Shown: positions 24,884 through 33,888 of the stretch, in pieces
Numbering within the stretch: position 1 is the first letter of the stretch
Layout of the letters: every line of letters starts with the position of its first letter
Assembly (NCBI RefSeq): GCF_000172175.1
Contig: NZ_ABJL02000006.1
Location: 62,001-126,000, forward strand
Length of the DNA: 64,000 nucleotides
Direction: 5' to 3'
From: Bacteroides intestinalis DSM 17393
GTDB taxonomy: Bacteria; Bacteroidota; Bacteroidia; Bacteroidales; Bacteroidaceae
Program-made: the position numbers and the translations under genes
The notes under the pieces: generated by a model
The model's database searches: none
What the model was told of the DNA's origin: nothing
What the model saw: the letters and a program-made list of their open reading frames with translations, nothing else

Positions 24884-26227
24884 CTAAATCTTATATTCCT
24901 CTATCTTCCTGTACAGCGTTGTCAAGCCGATTTTCAACAGTCGTGCCGCTTCTGTCTTATTCCCTTTCGTATATTCTAGTACACGGGCAATGTGACGGCG
25001 TTCCATAGCCGAAAGCTCAAAGCAGCCGGGCATGCCGTCGTCCGATTGCTCGTAATGGGCATTCTGAATCTCCAACGGTAAATCTGCAATATCCAGACGA
25101 TCACCTTCGCAAACGATGAGGCTGCGCTCTATCACATTACGCAACTCGCGGATATTCCCTTTCCAGGGTTGTTGTTCCAGTGTACTGAGAAATTCGGGAG
25201 TAATCTCATTAATGGCACGCGACAGTTGTGCTGAGAAGTTCCGTATAAACGCCTTTGCCAGCAGGCGGATATCTCCCGTACGCTCGCGCAGCGGCGGCAG
25301 GTGTACTTGGAATACGCCAAGCCGATAGAAGAGGTCTTCACGGAAACGCCCTTTGGCTATCTCTTCCGGCAGATTACGGTTGGTTGCCGCAATAATACGC
25401 ACATTGACGCGTGTCGGTTTCGTATCGCCTATCTTGATATATTCTCCTGTTTCGAGGATACGCAACAACTTGGCTTGCAGTTCAAAAGCCATCTCACCGA
25501 TCTCATCCAGAAAGATGGTGCCATGGTTCGCCTCCTCAAACAAACCCTTCTTATCTTTCAACGCTCCCGTAAACGAACCTGCCTTATGCCCGAACATCTC
25601 ACTTTCCAGCAGCTCCTTACTGAACGAGGAACAGTTCACAGCCACAAAGTTCTGCTTTGCCCGCTTACTATTATAATGAATGGCTTGGGCAAATACCTCC
25701 TTACCCGTTCCCGTTTCTCCCGTCAGTAACACAGGAACATCGGTCACCGCAACCTTCCGTGCAAGCAATACCGCTTCTTTCAGTGATTTGGATTCTCCCA
25801 AAATGGACTCGAACGAATACGTCTGTCCCACTTTCTTTTCAAGCTTTTCCAAACGGACATTCATCCGCGCTTTCTCCATGGCACGGCTGATGAGGGGAAT
25901 TATCTTATTATTGTCATCTCCCTTTGTGATATAGTCGAAAGCTCCGTTCTTGATGGCTTGTACGCCATCGGGAATATTGCCATGAGCCGTCAGGAGAATG
26001 ACTTCCACATTGGGAGCCGCCTTTTTGATGGACAGCACCAGATCCACCCCATTTCCATCGGGCAGGAAAACATCACACAAAGCTACGTCGGGGGTTTGGA
26101 GTTCCAGTTGTCGTAGGGCAGCCCTGCAATCACCAGCCTGACAAACTTCATATCCTTCTAATTCCATCATACGCGCCAAAAGGGTACGGATTTGTACCTC
26201 GTCATCAACGATTAAAATCTTACTCAT
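24884..26227 (-). CDS. NtrC-family sigma-54-dependent response regulator, probable Kdp regulator
   Basis: This 447-residue cytosolic regulator has a receiver domain at 1-~118 with phospho-acceptor Asp52. An AAA+ sigma-54 interaction domain spans ~140-370 with Walker A GETGTGKE (170-177), the sigma-54 contact loop GSFTGA (217-222, a Ser variant of GAFTGA) and FLDEIGEM. A Fis-type HTH is at the end (NKTEAARLLKIGLTTLYRKI). It activates RpoN promoters by ATP hydrolysis. It lies upstream of the kdp operon on the same strand, and that operon has a sigma-54 promoter and a kinase but no KdpE. The pairing is inferred from context. A TATATTTG box lies at 26284-26277. Confidence 0.93.
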   Translation of the reverse strand: MSKILIVDDEVQIRTLLARMMELEGYEVCQAGDCRAALRQLELQTPDVALCDVFLPDGNGVDLVLSIKKAAPNVEVILLTAHGNIPDGVQAIKNGAFDYITKGDDNNKIIPLISRAMEKARMNVRLEKLEKKVGQTYSFESILGESKSLKEAVLLARKVAVTDVPVLLTGETGTGKEVFAQAIHYNSKRAKQNFVAVNCSSFSKELLESEMFGHKAGSFTGALKDKKGLFEEANHGTIFLDEIGEMAFELQAKLLRILETGEYIKIGDTKPTRVNVRIIAATNRNLPEEIAKGRFREDLFYRLGVFQVHLPPLRERTGDIRLLAKAFIRNFSAQLSRAINEITPEFLSTLEQQPWKGNIRELRNVIERSLIVCEGDRLDIADLPLEIQNAHYEQSDDGMPGCFELSAMERRHIARVLEYTKGNKTEAARLLKIGLTTLYRKIEEYKI

Positions 26228-26508
26228 ATCTTATTCGGATAAGTGTTTAAACTGATAATGGTAAAAACAGGGTGTGCAAATATAAAACTTTTCCGGAATA
26301 CGAGCGGCACATCTTTTGAACTTTTATAATAGAGGAACGGAAAGCAACTGAATCTCCTTTATAGCTTAACTCCATATATACAAGGAGATAAGGATTCAGA
26401 CAACCTCCACACCTTACGGACAAATCTCTTCCATTTTGATAAAATCACCCTGAAATGGAAAGGAAAAATAAACTTCCGGTAAGCATCATTCAATAAATAA
26501 CTAAAAAA
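26228..26508. promoter_or_regulatory. Divergent intergenic region of the NtrC regulator and aspartokinase-like gene
   Basis: A minus-strand -7 box TATATTTG at 26284-26277 serves the regulator, 50 bp from its start. No plus-strand promoter, hairpin or repeat was recognised in the rest. Confidence 0.45.
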
Positions 26509-27855
26509 ATGAAGAATATGGAAATCTGCAAATTCAATGGAAATTCAACAGCATCCGTAGAAGGAATGCAACATGTTGCCAAACTGATTATGAACAACCA
26601 GCCTACGATAGCAATACTATCGGCAGCAGAGGATGTCACTAAACACCTGGACGAAATAGCCGCCTGCTTCTTCAACCGTAATACTGAGGAGGCGCACGAG
26701 AAGATCACCCGGCTGGAATTCTACTTCATTGACTTCGCCAATGAGCTCCTCACGGATGATGAAATCAAGCATCAGGCCATCCGGTGCATACTCGATAGTT
26801 TCCAGGCTATCTGGAAGTATTGCCTGGAACCCTTTACCTCAACCGACGAAAAAGACATTCTGGCACAAGGAGAACTACTCACCAGTACATTAATGAGTCT
26901 TTATCTTCAGGAACAGAAAGTCGATAATGCCATGCTTTGTGCATTCGACTTTATACGCATAGGTACAAACCGAGAAGTGGATATCGAATACATAGAGCAA
27001 AAACTGGATAAGCAGCTGAAACTCTACCCTGGCACTCACCTGTTTATCACCCAGGGAAGTATCTGTAAAAATGCTTTTGGCGAAACCGATTACCTGAAAC
27101 AAGGCGGCAGCGATTATACGGCGGCCCTCATTGGCGTGGCCTTGCATGCAAAAGAGATAAAGCTATGGACAAACTTTGCCATACGCAACAACGACACATT
27201 GGTCATAAAGGACGCTGGTACAATCCGGAACCTCAGCTTCAGCGAGGCGGAACGTCTGATCTATTTCAATCCGCAAATTCTGCATCCGTTCTGTCTTGCT
27301 ACAGCATGGAAAGGAAACGTTCCTATTCATCTGCTCAATCCAATGAATCCGACGGCGGAAGGAACTTACATTTCCGATAATTTGCAAAATGGGGAAGCTG
27401 TAAAAGCTGTTGCAGCAAAGGACTCAGTGGTTTATATTCGCCTTGAGTCAAACCATACGCTACGGCCTTATCTGTTTATCAGTAAGATTATGGAAATCTT
27501 TGCCAAATACCGGACAAATCCCTGCCTGCTGACTTCATCCAATGATAATATATCAATTGTGACGGATAACAAGGAGTTCCTGTCCCGTATTCTGCGTGAA
27601 CTGAACAGATATGCCCGGATATGGGTAGAGGACCGTATGTCCATTGTTTCGGTTGTGGGTAATATGAAGTCTTCGTGCATCGCCATGGAAAGCCGGATTA
27701 TTGATGCACTGAAGAATATCCCGTTGAGAATGATTTCGTACGGAAGCGACGAGAATGATGTATCAATTGTGGTCAGGGGAACAGATAAAGCAGAAGTACT
27801 CCGGTTGCTCGATGAAAAGTTACTGAAACCGGAGTACTTCGGAAAAGCTTGTTAG
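26509..27855 (+). CDS. Degenerate aspartate kinase-like protein with C-terminal ACT domains
   Basis: This 448-residue protein has the aspartokinase layout: an amino-acid kinase domain at ~1-300 (GGSDYTAALIGVALHA, ILHPFCLATAWKGNVPIHL) and paired ACT domains at ~310-448 (SIVSVVGNMKSSCIAMESRI). Key parts are altered: the phosphate-binding KFGGTSV of real aspartokinases is KFNGNST, and the nucleotide-binding WTD-GIYT-DPR stretch is replaced by WTNFAIRNNDTLVIKD. It may be inactive and act as an amino-acid-binding regulator, or have shifted substrate. The neighbours do not suggest a pathway; the mannan operon ends tail to tail 10 bp away. Confidence 0.75.
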   Translation: MKNMEICKFNGNSTASVEGMQHVAKLIMNNQPTIAILSAAEDVTKHLDEIAACFFNRNTEEAHEKITRLEFYFIDFANELLTDDEIKHQAIRCILDSFQAIWKYCLEPFTSTDEKDILAQGELLTSTLMSLYLQEQKVDNAMLCAFDFIRIGTNREVDIEYIEQKLDKQLKLYPGTHLFITQGSICKNAFGETDYLKQGGSDYTAALIGVALHAKEIKLWTNFAIRNNDTLVIKDAGTIRNLSFSEAERLIYFNPQILHPFCLATAWKGNVPIHLLNPMNPTAEGTYISDNLQNGEAVKAVAAKDSVVYIRLESNHTLRPYLFISKIMEIFAKYRTNPCLLTSSNDNISIVTDNKEFLSRILRELNRYARIWVEDRMSIVSVVGNMKSSCIAMESRIIDALKNIPLRMISYGSDENDVSIVVRGTDKAEVLRLLDEKLLKPEYFGKAC

Positions 27856-27865
27856 AGGAAGATCT

Positions 27866-29056
27866 CTATGAAAAGCGTTCCATTATTTCCATACACATAC
27901 GTCCATTATGGTACGGGCATTTCCAAAAACCCGCTTTATCATCGCCGGTATTTACCGTACCATCTGCACGTATACTCCAGTACCATTCACCATTCTGGGG
28001 GTCTATCAGATTCTTCTTGATAAATTCCCAGCAACGGAAAGCTTTCTGTAAAGCTACCTCATCATCAAAGTATTGGTAAAGGTTGATGTGTCCTACTACA
28101 TTTTCAGCCTGTACCCACCAGTGACGGTCTGTATCCGTCCTTTGCTTCGTAAGAAAAGTTTCATAAACCATAGCCCCGTCAGGTGTCAGGCCTTCATCGG
28201 CAGCGGCAGCTATAAACTCAACCAATGGTTCCACCTTTTCCAACAGAGCCTCATCTCCCAGCACCAGCGCTGCTTCATGAATCAGCCAGGAAGCTTCAAT
28301 GTCATGTCCATAGGAAACAATGCGATATTTACTGTTCCAGTTTTCATCAAAGAAAAGCTCCAGGTGTCCGGTCTCAGCATTCAATATCTTATCGATAAAA
28401 ATCTCTATCAGGTTACAAAGCTGACTTTTCAGCGAATCATTCTTCCATACACGATAAAGATTAGTATAAGGCTCCAGAATATGCAGATGGGTATTCATGG
28501 TTTTACATTCATTCTCATCTTTATCGCTCAGACGCATATCGGCAAGCTCACTCCATCCCCGGGTAAGGGCTTCACAATATCCATTCTTTACGGAATCGAA
28601 GCTATACCTTTCAATATCTTCAAACAAGCGGATAGCATAGTCCAAGGCCTCCTTATCACCTGTAGCACGATGGTATTCACTTAAGCCATAAATTGCAAAT
28701 CCGATGGCATATATTTGTTTTTTGGTATCCAACGGATTCCCTTTATAATCGAGTGACCAATAGATACCACCGAATTCTTTATCATAAAAACGGTCAATGA
28801 TGATTCGCTTGGCACGGGTTGCTGTAGTCAGATATTCTTCATTTCCTAACAAGCGGTAAGCAGCCGAAAATGTCCAGAGAATACGTGCATTCAAAATGGC
28901 CCCTTTCTCTGCTTCCGGCATCAGGATGCCTGTTCCCGTAATACGGCCATAAAATCCTCCGTTCACTTCATCTTTCATTCTGTTCATCCAAAATGGAAGG
29001 ATGTTGCCTATCAACTCTGCTTCCATTTCTTTTCTCATACTCTTGATGTCCATCAT
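27866..29056 (-). CDS. Mannobiose/cellobiose 2-epimerase (AGE family)
   Basis: This is a 396-residue cytosolic (alpha/alpha)6-barrel epimerase of the N-acylglucosamine 2-epimerase superfamily. Conserved segments include NGGFYGRI, RILWTFSAAYR, SYGHDIEASWLIHEAA and WWVQAENVVGHINLYQY, which carry the catalytic histidines of cellobiose 2-epimerases. In the B. fragilis mannan operon the equivalent protein turns beta-1,4-mannobiose into mannosyl-glucose, the substrate of the GH130 phosphorylase. The order GH26-GH130-symporter-epimerase here is the same. It is the last gene of the operon. Confidence 0.92.
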   Translation of the reverse strand: MMDIKSMRKEMEAELIGNILPFWMNRMKDEVNGGFYGRITGTGILMPEAEKGAILNARILWTFSAAYRLLGNEEYLTTATRAKRIIIDRFYDKEFGGIYWSLDYKGNPLDTKKQIYAIGFAIYGLSEYHRATGDKEALDYAIRLFEDIERYSFDSVKNGYCEALTRGWSELADMRLSDKDENECKTMNTHLHILEPYTNLYRVWKNDSLKSQLCNLIEIFIDKILNAETGHLELFFDENWNSKYRIVSYGHDIEASWLIHEAALVLGDEALLEKVEPLVEFIAAAADEGLTPDGAMVYETFLTKQRTDTDRHWWVQAENVVGHINLYQYFDDEVALQKAFRCWEFIKKNLIDPQNGEWYWSIRADGTVNTGDDKAGFWKCPYHNGRMCMEIMERFS

Positions 29057-29103
29057 TCAATTTGCAATTTAATCATTTACAAATACCAATTATTTCCCGT
29101 CAT

Positions 29104-30486
29104 TTATAGCTGGGCAGCCCGTATCTTCTTCAGTTTTTCATCAACCTCTGCAACACGTTTCTTTGTCAACGGATAAAAGTATACGACTATCATAGCCAAA
29201 ACGGCCACGGCAGCCGGTATCCAACTCATCAGCAAATTCAGTCCGGTCAAGGCTTCTTCTGTTTGTACTGCTCCCTCGGCCGTATTGTAACCGAATGCAG
29301 CCAGAATCCACATAACGGCAGCCCCCCCAAACGCACCGCCAAACTTCTGCGCCATAGATGAAGAAGAGAAAATGAGTCCTGTTGAAGCCGTTCCGTTTTT
29401 TAGTTCGGCATAATCTGAAACATCCGCATACATACTCCATACCAACGGAGATACAATACCTGTGCAAACAGATATGACGACTTGCATAGCCAGCATCAAC
29501 CAAAAACCTGATGGCGTACAAGGCAGGTAAAAGAACAAAATACTTAATACTGCCAAAGCAGCCATAGTCGAAATATAAGTAGATTTCTTACCTAATGAAC
29601 GGGAAAGGGGAACCGCTAATACAACTCCAATCATATTTGAAACTTCTCCGACACTCAGAAACAATCCGGCATAAAACAAGAGTGAAAAGTCACCCAAACT
29701 TAAGAATATGCCATCACCTATATAATCTTTGAAGAAGTATGCGGCTGTAGCACCGCGCACCGTGCTGAATAGATTAGAACACAAAGCCGCACCGATAAGT
29801 AGCCACCAAGGAACATTAGCGAGTAACGATTTAATATCTTTTCCGATAGAAACCGTAGAGATACTCTTTATGTATTCCCGCGTCATACTGAAACAAAGTA
29901 AGAATATGACGAAACAGAATGCAGCAATCACAATCATGGAATACTGCCAACTTACGGTCAACGAACCCGTCATTTCCTTAAACCAGGCACATAACGGTTC
30001 CCAGGCAAACAAAGCAATAAAACTACCACCATAGGCAAAGAACATCCGGTAAGAAGAAAAAACAGTCTTCGTGTCCGAATCATCCGTCATTACCCCCAAC
30101 ATAGCTCCGTATGGAACATTGATAGCTGTATAGACCGTCATCATCAGCATATAAGTGATGTATGCCCAGACAAGTTTACCCGTTGCGCCAAAGTCAGGAG
30201 TTGTAAACAGCAACACACCGCAAACAGCAAACGGAAGAGAAATCCACAGTAAATAAGGACGGTATTTTCCCCAACGGGTTTGTGTCCTGTCTGCTATCAC
30301 TCCCATCATCGGATCGGATACAGCATCCCAGATGCGTGTTACCAATAACAAAACCCCGGTATCCGCTAAGCTCAAACCATATATATTTGAATAAAATATG
30401 GGCAGATAGTAGGAGAATATCTTCCAAAACATAGAGGAAGACATATCACCGAAACCGTAGCCAATTTTCTCTTTTAGTGCTGCCAT
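29104..30486 (-). CDS. GPH-family sugar:cation symporter (mannan oligosaccharide uptake)
   Basis: This is a 460-residue inner-membrane protein with about 12 helices. The start KIGYGFGDMSSSMFWKIFSYY and DPMMGVIADRTQTRWGKYRPY are the signature of glycoside-pentoside-hexuronide symporters (MelB-like). It overlaps the upstream GH130 gene by 13 bp and so is translationally coupled. In the equivalent B. fragilis operon it is assigned to mannobiose import into the cytoplasm; that role is inferred here from synteny. Confidence 0.9.
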   Translation of the reverse strand: MAALKEKIGYGFGDMSSSMFWKIFSYYLPIFYSNIYGLSLADTGVLLLVTRIWDAVSDPMMGVIADRTQTRWGKYRPYLLWISLPFAVCGVLLFTTPDFGATGKLVWAYITYMLMMTVYTAINVPYGAMLGVMTDDSDTKTVFSSYRMFFAYGGSFIALFAWEPLCAWFKEMTGSLTVSWQYSMIVIAAFCFVIFLLCFSMTREYIKSISTVSIGKDIKSLLANVPWWLLIGAALCSNLFSTVRGATAAYFFKDYIGDGIFLSLGDFSLLFYAGLFLSVGEVSNMIGVVLAVPLSRSLGKKSTYISTMAALAVLSILFFYLPCTPSGFWLMLAMQVVISVCTGIVSPLVWSMYADVSDYAELKNGTASTGLIFSSSSMAQKFGGAFGGAAVMWILAAFGYNTAEGAVQTEEALTGLNLLMSWIPAAVAVLAMIVVYFYPLTKKRVAEVDEKLKKIRAAQL

Positions 30487-31649
30487 ATCTTCAGGTTCTT
30501 ATCAATAAGTTTCTTCAGAGTCTCTACGGAGGCGAAAGAAGATAAACCGTCAGCCGGCGTGTTCATACAGTAATCGACCAACTTATCCACTGTGGAAGTA
30601 GCCACATGCATCCGTGTATCCGAAGAAGCATAATAGATAAACACCTTACCATCTTCATCAGCAATCCAACCATTAGTAAAAAGCACGTTACTTACATCAC
30701 CGATCCGCTCTTCTCCCACAGGTGCCATAAAATAACCACCAGGAGCGGCAATAAGTTTTGTCGGGTCATCCAAGGCAGTCATATACATATAAAGTACATA
30801 ACGCAATCCGGCAGCACAAGCACGTACCCCATGAGCCAGATGCAACCAACCTTTCGACGTTTTTACCGGATGAGGACCTTCTCCATTCTTCACCTCTTTA
30901 ATGGTATGATAATAGCGGTAATCTATAATCTTTTCCTCTTTCACTTCTGCATGGGTCATGTCGTCCACCAAAGCCCAACCAATACCGCCACCGCTTCCGG
31001 CATTAATAAATCCATCTTGCGGACGGGTATAAAGGGCATATTTTCCATCTACAAATTCCGGATGAAGCACTACATTACGTTGCTGGCTTCTGGATTTTAA
31101 ATCAGGCAAACGCTCCCAGTTCTTCAAGTCTTTTGTACGGGCAATGCCGGCCGTAGCAGTAGCTGAAGATAAATCACCCAAAGGTGCATTATCATCATGG
31201 CGTTCGGCGCAGAAGATACCATAAATCCAGCCATCTTCATGGGCCGTGAGACGCATGTCATAAATATTGGTAGCCGGAATCAAATCCTCAGGCATAGTTA
31301 CGGGATAATCCCAAAAACGGAAATTATCGATTCCATTCGGACTTTCCGCAATCGCAAAAAATGATTTCCGGTCGGCACCTTCCACACGTATCATCATCAA
31401 GTATTTACCATTCCACTTAATAGCACCTGAATTAAGGGTTGCATTAATGCCGATGCGCTCCATCAGATAAGGATTGGAATCTTCATTCAAATCATATCGC
31501 CAGAAGACAGGTGCATGTGCCGCCGTCACTACCGGATATTTGTAACGTGTGAAAATACCGTTTCCACCCTCTACCGGCTCATTTTTTCTTGTTATCAGCT
31601 CTTCGTGTTCCTGAAAGAGTCTCTTTACCTTATCACTAAAAGTTTCCAT
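30474..31649 (-). CDS. GH130 4-O-beta-D-mannosyl-D-glucose phosphorylase
   Basis: This is a 391-residue cytosolic phosphorylase of GH130. It cleaves mannosyl-glucose with phosphate to give alpha-mannose-1-phosphate and glucose. Asp131 (NIYDMRLTAHEDGW) matches the proton-donor Asp131 of the B. fragilis enzyme as I recall it, and the HGVRACAAGLRYVLY and EGPHPVKTSKGW segments fit the phosphate-binding region. It starts 14 bp after the GH26 stop, and its end overlaps the symporter. The clear match in length, motif and gene order makes this the best-defined step of the locus. Confidence 0.94.
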   Translation of the reverse strand: METFSDKVKRLFQEHEELITRKNEPVEGGNGIFTRYKYPVVTAAHAPVFWRYDLNEDSNPYLMERIGINATLNSGAIKWNGKYLMMIRVEGADRKSFFAIAESPNGIDNFRFWDYPVTMPEDLIPATNIYDMRLTAHEDGWIYGIFCAERHDDNAPLGDLSSATATAGIARTKDLKNWERLPDLKSRSQQRNVVLHPEFVDGKYALYTRPQDGFINAGSGGGIGWALVDDMTHAEVKEEKIIDYRYYHTIKEVKNGEGPHPVKTSKGWLHLAHGVRACAAGLRYVLYMYMTALDDPTKLIAAPGGYFMAPVGEERIGDVSNVLFTNGWIADEDGKVFIYYASSDTRMHVATSTVDKLVDYCMNTPADGLSSFASVETLKKLIDKNLKIWQH

Positions 31650-31663
31650 ATTGATAGTTTTTC

Positions 31664-32776
31664 TTATTTATACAAAGAGTTTACATCTGCCGCAAACAAG
31701 GTTTTAGGATGCTTATAGAATTCTACAAAATCATCAGCAGAAATCTGTCCCGGATAAGGGGCATAGAAATGAGTAACACGCTCACGGGCATTGCGCCATA
31801 CCAATACATAAGCTATCGGATATTTCTCAATGGCAGGCAGCAAAGTTCCGGTCCACCATTTCGAATCGGGAATACCCTCATATCCGGTTTCAGTGATAGC
31901 AATTATTTTATTGTGTACTTTACCGATGCTATCTATAATGGCAAGCGATTTTTCAAGATTTGCAATATAACTATCACGATCGAATTGATAAGTATCGAAG
32001 CCTATTACATCAACCAGATCATCTCCCGGATAACGTTTCAGGTATTGTACGGTATCTTGTGGCTCGGAACCGGGGGAGTAAGCATAAAGAGCATTATTCA
32101 CACCATCTTCACGAAGAATATCCACCGTCATATGCCAGAGTGCTTTATATTCTTCGGGAGTACAGAGTTTCTCACCCCACCAGAACCAACTACCTGTATG
32201 CTCGTGCCATGGTCGGAAAAGTACGGGGACTTTTACTCCATCCTCTGTCTGCAGAGAATTAATAAAGGCAGATACTTTACTTACCCAGCCGGTGAATTTT
32301 TCATGATTGCTTCCTCCAGGAAGAACTGACTTCACCACTGTTGTATCCGATACATCCCAAGAGTCTCCACCTGTCAGCGGATTACGTAAATGCCAACTCA
32401 AAGAAGACATTCCTCCTCTTTTATATTGGTTCAGTATTTCTCGACGAATCTTACTGAACGGAACATTATCCAGGCTCACTGTATCACCCAGTTCTATATG
32501 TCCCAGATCGAAACTGATAACAGCGGGATAATCTCCGCACACGCTTTTTACGTCGGAGCGTCCCTCTTCACCATCCCAGCCTATACCATAGTTAGTATCA
32601 TCATGATGTCCGAACATAATCCCTTTAGATGATACTTTTTTAAGGTTAGCAAGTAAATTCTCCGTTTCTGTTGTACGCATAGAAGACGAACTAAAATTTG
32701 ACTGTTTCTGACCCGGTCCACATGCTACAAGAGCAGTAGTGGCCAATGTTAACGCAATCCCTTTAAGCTTATTCAT
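31664..32776 (-). CDS. GH26 beta-mannanase, lipoprotein
   Basis: A 370-residue endo/exo-mannanase. The ATG at 32776 (MNKLKGIALTLATTALVACG) is chosen because it gives a proper lipobox with Cys19 and because the longer frame, from a TTG at 32815, would begin inside the -7 box. Catalytic residues are Glu192 (FRPWHEHTGSWFWWG, acid/base) and Glu296 (ITETGYE, nucleophile). In the B. fragilis operon the homologue releases mannobiose. It is first in the four-gene operon ending with the epimerase and is preceded by the operator shared with the SusC and GH3 promoters. Confidence 0.94.
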   Translation of the reverse strand: MNKLKGIALTLATTALVACGPGQKQSNFSSSSMRTTETENLLANLKKVSSKGIMFGHHDDTNYGIGWDGEEGRSDVKSVCGDYPAVISFDLGHIELGDTVSLDNVPFSKIRREILNQYKRGGMSSLSWHLRNPLTGGDSWDVSDTTVVKSVLPGGSNHEKFTGWVSKVSAFINSLQTEDGVKVPVLFRPWHEHTGSWFWWGEKLCTPEEYKALWHMTVDILREDGVNNALYAYSPGSEPQDTVQYLKRYPGDDLVDVIGFDTYQFDRDSYIANLEKSLAIIDSIGKVHNKIIAITETGYEGIPDSKWWTGTLLPAIEKYPIAYVLVWRNARERVTHFYAPYPGQISADDFVEFYKHPKTLFAADVNSLYK

Positions 32777-32812
32777 TTTTATACTATTTAGATTCCCATT
32801 TATTTTACACGA

Positions 32813-32857
32813 CAAAGATAGCTGACTGTAAACGGATAAACTGATACAATTTTATCT
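32813..32857 (-). promoter_or_regulatory. Promoter plus operator of the GH26-GH130-symporter-epimerase operon
   Basis: The -7 box TATCTTTG is at 32820-32813. Upstream, plus-strand AACTGATACAATTTTATC (32839-32856) lies exactly 18 bp from it. With flanking bases it forms the inverted repeat GATAAA-N10-TTTATC. The same element at the same 18-bp spacing precedes SusC (52571-52588) and the GH3-PA14 gene (55506-55523). Confidence 0.7.
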
Positions 32858-32868
32858 CTTTTTTGTCT

Positions 32869-33888
32869 TTATCTGCCACACTTATTATTATATTTCTCCA
32901 CTGCCTGATAAAAAGCTTCAATATTGGCAAATGGAACTTCCGGAGGGGTATCACAACCACTTGAAATTACAAAATTCGGATATGAAGATGTGCGATTCAG
33001 AAGCTCCTCTGTCTGACGGACAACTACCTCCGGCAAGGCCATCTTGAAAATACCAACCGGATCCAGATTACCCATAACCAGTACATCTGCAGGACAAGCT
33101 TTCAGTGCTTCTACCATATCAGCCTTATTTCCAAAATGATATCCTTTGGCACCGGTTTTCAACATAGCAGGAGTACAATGTCCTGTATTACCACAGTTAT
33201 GAAGAATCACTGCAAACGAATCATCTTGTACCGCTTCAATGATCTGTTTTACATATAACGAAGAATACTGAAAACAATCCTCATCAGAAAGTAAGCCTGC
33301 CGCTGGTTCTGCCATTACGACTCCGGCCACTCCTGTTGCCTTTATTGCCTGACAATAACTAAGAAGGAATTCCGTACATTTTTCAAGCAATAAAGTAGCA
33401 GTCTGAGGTTCAGTATATATCGCCATCATTATTTCAGTCATATCAAACAACCGTCCGGCAAGTGAATAAGGACCTATACAACCGGCAAAGACAGGTTTAT
33501 TTATTCCAGCAGCAGCCAAAGCATTCGCCTTCAGATACTGGGGAACTCTGGCATTATCCAAGGAAGGAATCTGTAATGCGTCCACATCTTCAAATGAAGT
33601 CAACAAACGGCCTGTAACCATAGGAACTTCATGTTCACTCATACAGAGTTGAGCCCCGAAAGCTTCTGCTTCTACAGTCAGGTCCATAATAGCAGTACAT
33701 GCCATAGCTTTGGGAAAACGCTCATTCAAAGCACGAATAGCTTGAAAATGAACTTCACCATCAATCACGGCATCCAACACTTTCTTACCTAATAATTCAA
33801 TACCCGGATGGGTCATGATAGGCATAGACAAACTTTTATCGGAAGCAATTATATCTTTAATCCATTTTGATACATTCATGGGAATCAT
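32869..33888 (-). CDS. UroD-family methylcorrinoid methyltransferase (MT2-like)
   Basis: This 339-residue cytosolic TIM barrel belongs to the uroporphyrinogen decarboxylase superfamily, in the branch of MtaA/MtbA-type methyltransferases. Zinc ligands fit the H-x-C...C pattern: His230, Cys232 (ILHNCGNTGH) and Cys312 (ISSGCDTPPE). Such enzymes take a methyl group from a methylated corrinoid protein to a thiol or, in bacteria, perhaps to a folate-linked acceptor; coenzyme M is not expected here. It overlaps the activator gene by 4 bp. The acceptor is unknown, and true haem synthesis is unlikely given the neighbours. Confidence 0.8.
   Translation of the reverse strand: MIPMNVSKWIKDIIASDKSLSMPIMTHPGIELLGKKVLDAVIDGEVHFQAIRALNERFPKAMACTAIMDLTVEAEAFGAQLCMSEHEVPMVTGRLLTSFEDVDALQIPSLDNARVPQYLKANALAAAGINKPVFAGCIGPYSLAGRLFDMTEIMMAIYTEPQTATLLLEKCTEFLLSYCQAIKATGVAGVVMAEPAAGLLSDEDCFQYSSLYVKQIIEAVQDDSFAVILHNCGNTGHCTPAMLKTGAKGYHFGNKADMVEALKACPADVLVMGNLDPVGIFKMALPEVVVRQTEELLNRTSSYPNFVISSGCDTPPEVPFANIEAFYQAVEKYNNKCGR

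Noticed and set aside
32777..32815. Longer N-terminus for the GH26 lipoprotein from a TTG at 32815
   Set aside because: It would begin within the -7 box at 32813-32820 and hide the lipoprotein signal; the ATG at 32776 fits both.
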